Source: Synechococcales cyanobacterium PMM_0003 (GTDB lineage Bacteria > Cyanobacteriota > Cyanobacteriia > Pseudanabaenales > Pseudanabaenaceae). Taken from it: DNA of 10,884 nt. Below, piece after piece: positions 7,297 through 10,884 of this stretch (positions within the stretch are counted from its first letter, which is position 1; each line of letters opens with the position of its first letter). The DNA lies in the NCBI GenBank assembly GCA_949128015.1, contig CASBRC010000492.1:1-10884 (forward strand). The letters run 5' to 3'. Made by a program: the position numbers and the translations under genes. The notes below the pieces were generated by a model. The model had not been told where the DNA came from, searched no databases, and saw only the letters and a list, made by a program, of their open reading frames with translations.

Positions 7297-7335
7297 AAAA
7301 TAAATATGTGATACTTCGTACCACATATTTATTTT
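7297..7335. repeat. AT-rich inverted repeat upstream of the CNNM-family promoter
   Basis: Arms 7297-7310 and 7322-7335 are perfectly complementary over 14 bp (AAAATAAATATGTG and its complement). Inside, 7312-7314 pairs with 7318-7320 across one mismatch, leaving the loop TTC. It starts 14 bp upstream of the -35 hexamer on the minus strand. It could be a protein-binding palindrome or a weak hairpin; unlike the other hairpins here it has no GC core. Confidence 0.6.
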
Positions 7336-7378
7336 TTGTAAAAATCGCAAACGAAACAACTTATCTGTGATAAGACAT

Positions 7379-7431
7379 AAAACCAAAAAGAGAGAGGCGG
7401 CGCGGAGCGCCGCCTCTCTCTTTTTGGTTTT
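7379..7431. repeat. Long perfect hairpin, repeat family copy E (variant core)
   Basis: Arms of 25 bp pair perfectly around the loop GGA at 7404-7406. The core is GGCGGCGC GGA GCGCCGCC, different from the main family, but the outer flank AAAACCAAAAAG matches the flank of copies B, C and D in style. It lies 38 bp from copy C, the two forming a tandem downstream of malQ on the minus strand; it could serve as a second terminator for malQ. Confidence 0.85.
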
Positions 7432-7469
7432 GGTTTTCCTGATACTAGTGGCGACAACTATAAGTGGTC

Positions 7470-7520
7470 AACCCAAAAAGATGTAGCGCACGCGCAGCGT
7501 GCGCTACATCTTTTTGGGTT
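7470..7520. repeat. Long perfect hairpin, repeat family copy C, probable malQ terminator
   Basis: Arms of 24 bp pair perfectly around the loop GCA at 7494-7496, with the shared core GCGCACGCGCAGCGTGCGC. The next bases outward are ATGTA and then CCCAAAAAG, where copies A and B have CTATG or CTATA. It begins 16 bp beyond the malQ stop on the minus strand and has a T5 run in the 3' arm in that direction, so termination of malQ is plausible. Confidence 0.92.
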
Positions 7521-7536
7521 TAATTATTTGGCAACC

Positions 7537-9066
7537 CTAACGGCTATAGAGTTGGGTGATTTCGAGTAGTTGATCGCTGAGATCCTGATTGAGCAAATCG
7601 GGATCTCTATAGCGCCAGCCCCAATTTCCTGTTGCTGTACTAGGGGTATTCATCCGCGCACTGTTGTCTAAGCCAAGCACATCTTGCAAGGGAACGATCG
7701 CAATTACTGATACTGCCGCCATTGCCATGCGAATTAGTACCCAGTTAATCGGCTCACCTGCGGCAAAGCCAACTATGTATTTGTAAAATAATTCCTTTTC
7801 ATATTTACCAGCTCTCTGCCACCAACCAACAGCCGTGTCATTGTCATGGGTTCCCGTATAAACGGCACTGTTGCGCACATAGTTGTGGGGTAAATGGAAA
7901 TTGTCAGAGACACCACCAAAGGCAAACATGAGGACACGCATTCCGGGGAAACCAAAATCATCACGCAATTTATCAACTTCAGGGGTAATCACTCCCAAGT
8001 CCTCAGCCAAAATCGGTAACTCACCCATCACTTCATTTAGCTTGGTGAATAGCTCTGTGCCTGGTGCAACTTGCCATTCGCCATTCATTGCCGTTTCTTC
8101 ACCTGCGGGGACTTGCCAGAAGGCCTCGAAGCCTCGGAAGTGATCAATCCGAATGATGTCAACATAACGATTTAGAAATCTAAAGCGATCGATCCACCAA
8201 GCAAAGTGAGTTTCTTGCAGATATTCCCAGTTATAGACTGGGTTGCCCCATAGTTGTCCTGTAGCACTGAAATAGTCGGGTGGTACTCCTGCCATTTGAG
8301 TGACTTCATAGGTTTCAGGATCGAGAGCAAAGTTTTTAGGATTTGCCCAGACATCGGCGCTATTGTGGGATACATAAATAGGTATATCGCCAATAATCTG
8401 AATGCTTCGCATATTGGCATATTGCTTTAGTTTCAGCCATTGATCAAAAAAGATAAATTGCACAAATCTTTGAAATTCGATTTGATCATGCAATTCTTCG
8501 CGCTTTTGTTGCAATGCTTGGGGTTCACGTCTTGCGATCGCAGTTTCCCAATTATTCCAAAGGATTTCTGTATTTTGTTCATGCAGCGCCATGAATAACA
8601 CATAGTCTTCTAGCCAATCGGCTTCTTCGTAGCAAAACTTTTTGAATTGCTCTTGGATTAAATATAGATCGTGATGATGTTGGGGATCTTGATCAACATA
8701 TCCTTGTTTGAATCGCTCGAAGGCCATCTCCAGCAATTTCCGCTTGTATGGCATCACTGTCTTGAAATCAACGCGATCGCAATCAAAATCTGGGATATCT
8801 GCCCAATCTTCTTCCTTGAGCAAATGTTGCTTAGCTAACAATTCAGGGCTGATTAAATAAGGGCTACCTGCGATCGCGCTAAAGCTCATATAGGGAGAGT
8901 TTCCGTATCCAGTTGGACCAAGGGGCAATACTTGCCAAAGCTTTTGACCACTCCGTGACAAAAACTCAATAAATTGATAAGCCGTCTCGCCTAAATCACC
9001 AATCCCAAATTTGCTGGGCAATGAGGTTGGATGAAGTAATATTCCACTAGCGCGTTGAAAAGTCAT
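7537..9066 (-). CDS. malQ: 4-alpha-glucanotransferase (amylomaltase / disproportionating enzyme)
   Basis: GH77 cytoplasmic enzyme that transfers alpha-1,4-glucan segments between maltooligosaccharides in glycogen turnover. The 509 residues from the chosen start match the family length. It begins RASGILLHPTSLPSKFGIGD (5-24), a standard GH77 opening. VPPDYFSATGQLWGNPVYNW (261-280) is the conserved acceptor-site segment. Predicted catalytic residues are Asp308 in IRIDHFRG (nucleophile), Glu355 in ILAEDLG (acid/base) and Asp408 in THDND (transition-state stabiliser); all are present. The C-terminus has QDVLGLDNSARMNTPSTATGN-like glucan-binding sequence. I chose ATG 9066 rather than the TTG two codons upstream at 9072, because homologues start directly before the RASGIL segment; neither has a strong Shine-Dalgarno. 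It follows the ComFB gene on the same strand after 143 bp and a hairpin, so an operon is not evident. Confidence 0.96.
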   Translation of the reverse strand: MTFQRASGILLHPTSLPSKFGIGDLGETAYQFIEFLSRSGQKLWQVLPLGPTGYGNSPYMSFSAIAGSPYLISPELLAKQHLLKEEDWADIPDFDCDRVDFKTVMPYKRKLLEMAFERFKQGYVDQDPQHHHDLYLIQEQFKKFCYEEADWLEDYVLFMALHEQNTEILWNNWETAIARREPQALQQKREELHDQIEFQRFVQFIFFDQWLKLKQYANMRSIQIIGDIPIYVSHNSADVWANPKNFALDPETYEVTQMAGVPPDYFSATGQLWGNPVYNWEYLQETHFAWWIDRFRFLNRYVDIIRIDHFRGFEAFWQVPAGEETAMNGEWQVAPGTELFTKLNEVMGELPILAEDLGVITPEVDKLRDDFGFPGMRVLMFAFGGVSDNFHLPHNYVRNSAVYTGTHDNDTAVGWWQRAGKYEKELFYKYIVGFAAGEPINWVLIRMAMAAVSVIAIVPLQDVLGLDNSARMNTPSTATGNWGWRYRDPDLLNQDLSDQLLEITQLYSR

Positions 9067-9132
9067 AGACAAAATTGTTTAGATCTGGCTTAACTCTACC
9101 GTCTTACAGCGCTTTGCGATGTTATAAAAACC

Positions 9133-9181
9133 AGAAGAATTTTTGAAAGCGCCGCGAAGCGGCGCTTTCAAAAATTCTTCT
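9133..9181. repeat. Long perfect hairpin, repeat family copy F (variant core)
   Basis: Arms of 23 bp pair perfectly around the loop GAA at 9156-9158. The centre GCGAAGC is a heptamer known from work on DNA mini-hairpins to be exceptionally stable. The core differs from the main family, but it is preceded by the flank ATAAAAACC seen in similar form at other copies. It starts 28 bp beyond the stop of the ComFB gene on the minus strand, where it could act as terminator, and lies about 66 bp before the malQ start. Confidence 0.88.
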
Positions 9182-9209
9182 ATACTTCTCAAAGCCTCAA
9201 TAGTTTGAT

Positions 9210-10469
9210 TTAAATAATTCCATCGGCTGCCATTTCTTCACGGGTGTAATTAATCGAAAAATCTAAGAAAAACCCGTAAAGTTCGATCTCCGCAACCGCA
9301 GGAAAAAGACGCAAAGTGCTGATTCCCAGATTTTTTGGATTGTCCGCGAGCCAACCAAAAGCCTCTTTAGTATGAGCGCGTACAATTAAAACTTCGCCTT
9401 CCGCAGTGTGACTAAGAGATAAATCTGCATCCCCTGGTTTTAAATACATTTCACTATAAATTTGTCCCAGCATACGCCACTGCTGCCGCCAATAAGTCAT
9501 CCCTTGTCTCTCATGCTCGATCGCATATTCAGCCAGAGTTGCAACATTCTGCCATATGATATCTTCTCTTTGAAAAATCAGGCGAAGGTCGCTAATAGCT
9601 TGTTCGCATTCATCCGCAAATTTGAGTGACGGGATGGGATCGGCTAGCCGACGGGGTGTTTTCCCCAAAGTCATTAGTGATTGGATGACGGTTGATTCAA
9701 TCTGGCTCGATAGCTGCTCTTTCGCCTTTTGCGTTTGCCAAAGCACCCCTTGTTCAGTAGTGGCATACATTGCAGGGAGACGATTCAATACATAAGCAGA
9801 TACATCGTCAATACCAACTTTGCGCGGCAACACATTTGCCATATGAGTTAATTGATTTTGCACTTCTTGGTTTGCCAAATCTTCTAAAACATTGGTTAAG
9901 AAGTAAGAAGCGGAAAGAATATAAGATTTAAGCTCAGGATTTGGTAATTCAACGTTATTATGCCAGTCTCGATGCTCGTTCTGGTGAATGTCTTTCCGAT
10001 GCAAATAACCTTTAATCTCTTGCAGTCGATGGCGATCGTTAATGCTCAAACTTGCATATTCTGGTGTGTAACTGACTAGAGTAAGCGCTTCTTGAAAAGC
10101 TCGTGGCACATCCTGCCATCGTAAAGAAGGTTTGCTAAAAAGTTTTTGTAATCTAGCTAATATATGGGCAGGTGTTTCGACCTTACTGGCTGCGATTCTG
10201 GTCGATTTTCGCAAAGGATCGCGCTTTACCCCTAGTAGCGCCTGTTGAACACTGCTAACAATCTGATGTTGTAGCTCATTGTGGGCGCGTTTGCGCTGTT
10301 GCAGCCATCCCCGACTCGTACTTGCGTAAAGTACTGGCAAGCGATTTAGTGCAAAGGCGGCTACTTCACTAAGGTTAATTGCTTCGCGGGCAGTTGGGCT
10401 GATGTGCGTGATTTGCTCTTGCACCTCTAGGACAACGATTTCCTCAAGGACGTTTTTGAGGCTAGTCAT
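9210..10469 (-). CDS. Tandem ComFB-domain protein with long C-terminal extension
   Basis: A 419-residue soluble protein. Two copies of the late-competence ComFB domain are visible: about 3-85 and 190-272. They align directly: NVLEEIVVLEVQEQITH (6-22) with NVLEDLANQEVQNQLTH (193-209), AFALNRLPVLYASTSRGW (38-55) with AYVLNRLPAMYATTEQGV (225-242), then a Gln/Lys-rich helix in each. Residues 86-189 link them and contain a charged, His-rich stretch (157-170). Residues 280-419 are an unrecognised alpha/beta extension. Single-domain ComFB proteins are usually under about 200 residues; cyanobacterial ones have been reported as cyclic-dinucleotide receptors (CdgR in Anabaena), so a signalling role is reasonable but inferred. 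A good promoter lies at 10496-10524 and the leader is short, without an obvious Shine-Dalgarno. No com gene or cyclase is adjacent. Confidence 0.8.
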   Translation of the reverse strand: MTSLKNVLEEIVVLEVQEQITHISPTAREAINLSEVAAFALNRLPVLYASTSRGWLQQRKRAHNELQHQIVSSVQQALLGVKRDPLRKSTRIAASKVETPAHILARLQKLFSKPSLRWQDVPRAFQEALTLVSYTPEYASLSINDRHRLQEIKGYLHRKDIHQNEHRDWHNNVELPNPELKSYILSASYFLTNVLEDLANQEVQNQLTHMANVLPRKVGIDDVSAYVLNRLPAMYATTEQGVLWQTQKAKEQLSSQIESTVIQSLMTLGKTPRRLADPIPSLKFADECEQAISDLRLIFQREDIIWQNVATLAEYAIEHERQGMTYWRQQWRMLGQIYSEMYLKPGDADLSLSHTAEGEVLIVRAHTKEAFGWLADNPKNLGISTLRLFPAVAEIELYGFFLDFSINYTREEMAADGII

Positions 10470-10844
10470 AAGTTTTGCTACTAGAAATTTTGTATTTGAT
10501 AGCCTGTATAAATATTACTGTCAACTTAAAATAGATGAGTAATTTAGATTAATTTGCGATCGCATAAACAATTAAATTTTATTGAAAGAATTCTTCAAAA
10601 AGATATTTTCAACAAAACCTAGCTATTCCTTCAGCATAAGGTACTACAACTAGTAGATATGCTTTAATTTAGACGATTGTTTTAAGATATTAAAATAGAT
10701 ACATGAAATACACTGATTATTAACTTGCCCAAATATAAAACAATTTATAACAATCGTTAAAAACTTGAATATCGCACCAGCAATTTTCATAGCTCCTCAT
10801 TTTTTTGGCTATAGAGAATTAAGTAACTCGGCGAAATAAAACCT
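10470..10844. other. AT-rich intergenic region without a recognisable gene
   Basis: This stretch upstream of the ComFB gene has no credible open frame, tRNA or rRNA. It holds the ComFB promoter (10496-10524), one HIP1 octamer (10556-10563) and a 9-bp inverted repeat ACGATTGTT/AACAATCGT with arms at 10673-10681 and 10750-10758, too far apart to be persuasive. It ends in the truncated hairpin copy D. The next gene lies outside the window. Confidence 0.6.
10496..10524 (-). promoter_or_regulatory. Probable sigma-70-type promoter of the tandem ComFB gene
   Basis: On the minus strand a perfect TTGACA (10524-10519) is followed after exactly 17 nt by TATCAA (10501-10496). Transcription would start near 10489, about 20 nt before the ATG, which fits a short leader lacking a strong ribosome-binding site. 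Confidence 0.55.
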
Positions 10845-10884
10845 TAAAACCCAAAAAGCTGTAGCGCACGCGCAGCGTGCGCTA
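10845..10884. repeat. Hairpin repeat family copy D, cut by the right edge
   Basis: The left arm and loop are complete and the right arm is cut at the window end. The shared core GCGCACGCGCAGCGTGCGC with loop GCA at 10872-10874 is present, and every visible base of the right arm pairs. The outer flank (AAAACCCAAAAAG then CTGTA) is most like copy C. By symmetry about 10873, the right arm should extend to roughly 10900. The preceding bases CCTTAAAA also precede copy B, so similarity extends slightly beyond the palindrome. Confidence 0.85.

Noticed and set aside
9067..9072. TTG start two codons upstream of the malQ ATG
   Set aside because: The ATG at 9066 directly precedes the conserved N-terminus and is the more usual start codon; neither has a clear Shine-Dalgarno to favour TTG.
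5777..10884. CRISPR array
   Set aside because: The repeats are long palindromes at irregular distances of hundreds to thousands of bases, with genes between them and no spacer pattern or cas genes.

Overview
The window looks like cyanobacterial chromosome. Evidence: at least 14 copies of the HIP1 octamer GCGATCGC (for example at 1244, 1482, 1619, 1847, 1869, 2493, 2753, 3381, 6097, 6556, 8534, 8773, 8870 and 10556; well under one is expected by chance), a PCP_red-domain protein, a DUF3067-like protein found in the green lineage, and a ComFB-domain protein. A filamentous Pseudanabaena-like genome would fit, but the genus is a guess.

Layout. Position 1-989 (minus) is the 5' part of thrC (threonine synthase), running off the left edge. 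A divergent intergenic region (990-1268) holds a good thrC promoter, an operator-like 27-bp palindrome and a long perfect hairpin. On the plus strand follow a 61-aa PCP_red-domain protein overlapping by 4 bp the start of murQ (N-acetylmuramic acid 6-phosphate etherase), then a 104-aa DUF3067-like protein, then a 926-aa four-GAF protein ending in a degenerate histidine-kinase-like ATPase domain. On the minus strand lie a CNNM/HlyC-type membrane protein (DUF21, CBS pair, CorC_HlyC), malQ (4-alpha-glucanotransferase) and a 419-aa protein with two ComFB domains. The last 415 bases contain no recognisable gene.

The genes are mostly single metabolic, sensory or membrane units. Only PCP_red and murQ are clearly coupled. 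No phage, CRISPR, toxin-antitoxin or defence locus is visible, and no transposase is present.

The most striking signal is non-coding. Six very long, perfect or near-perfect palindromes occupy most intergenic gaps (one is cut by the right edge). Four share the core GCGCACGCGCAGCGTGCGC; two have different GC cores but similar A-rich flanks. Their arms differ from copy to copy while staying fully self-complementary. All six have a GNA triloop closed by GC pairs when read on the plus strand, whatever the direction of the neighbouring genes. A seventh, imperfect hairpin (AAA loop) overlaps the murQ stop codon. The set resembles a REP-like or non-autonomous hairpin element family, some copies of which are placed to act as transcription terminators.
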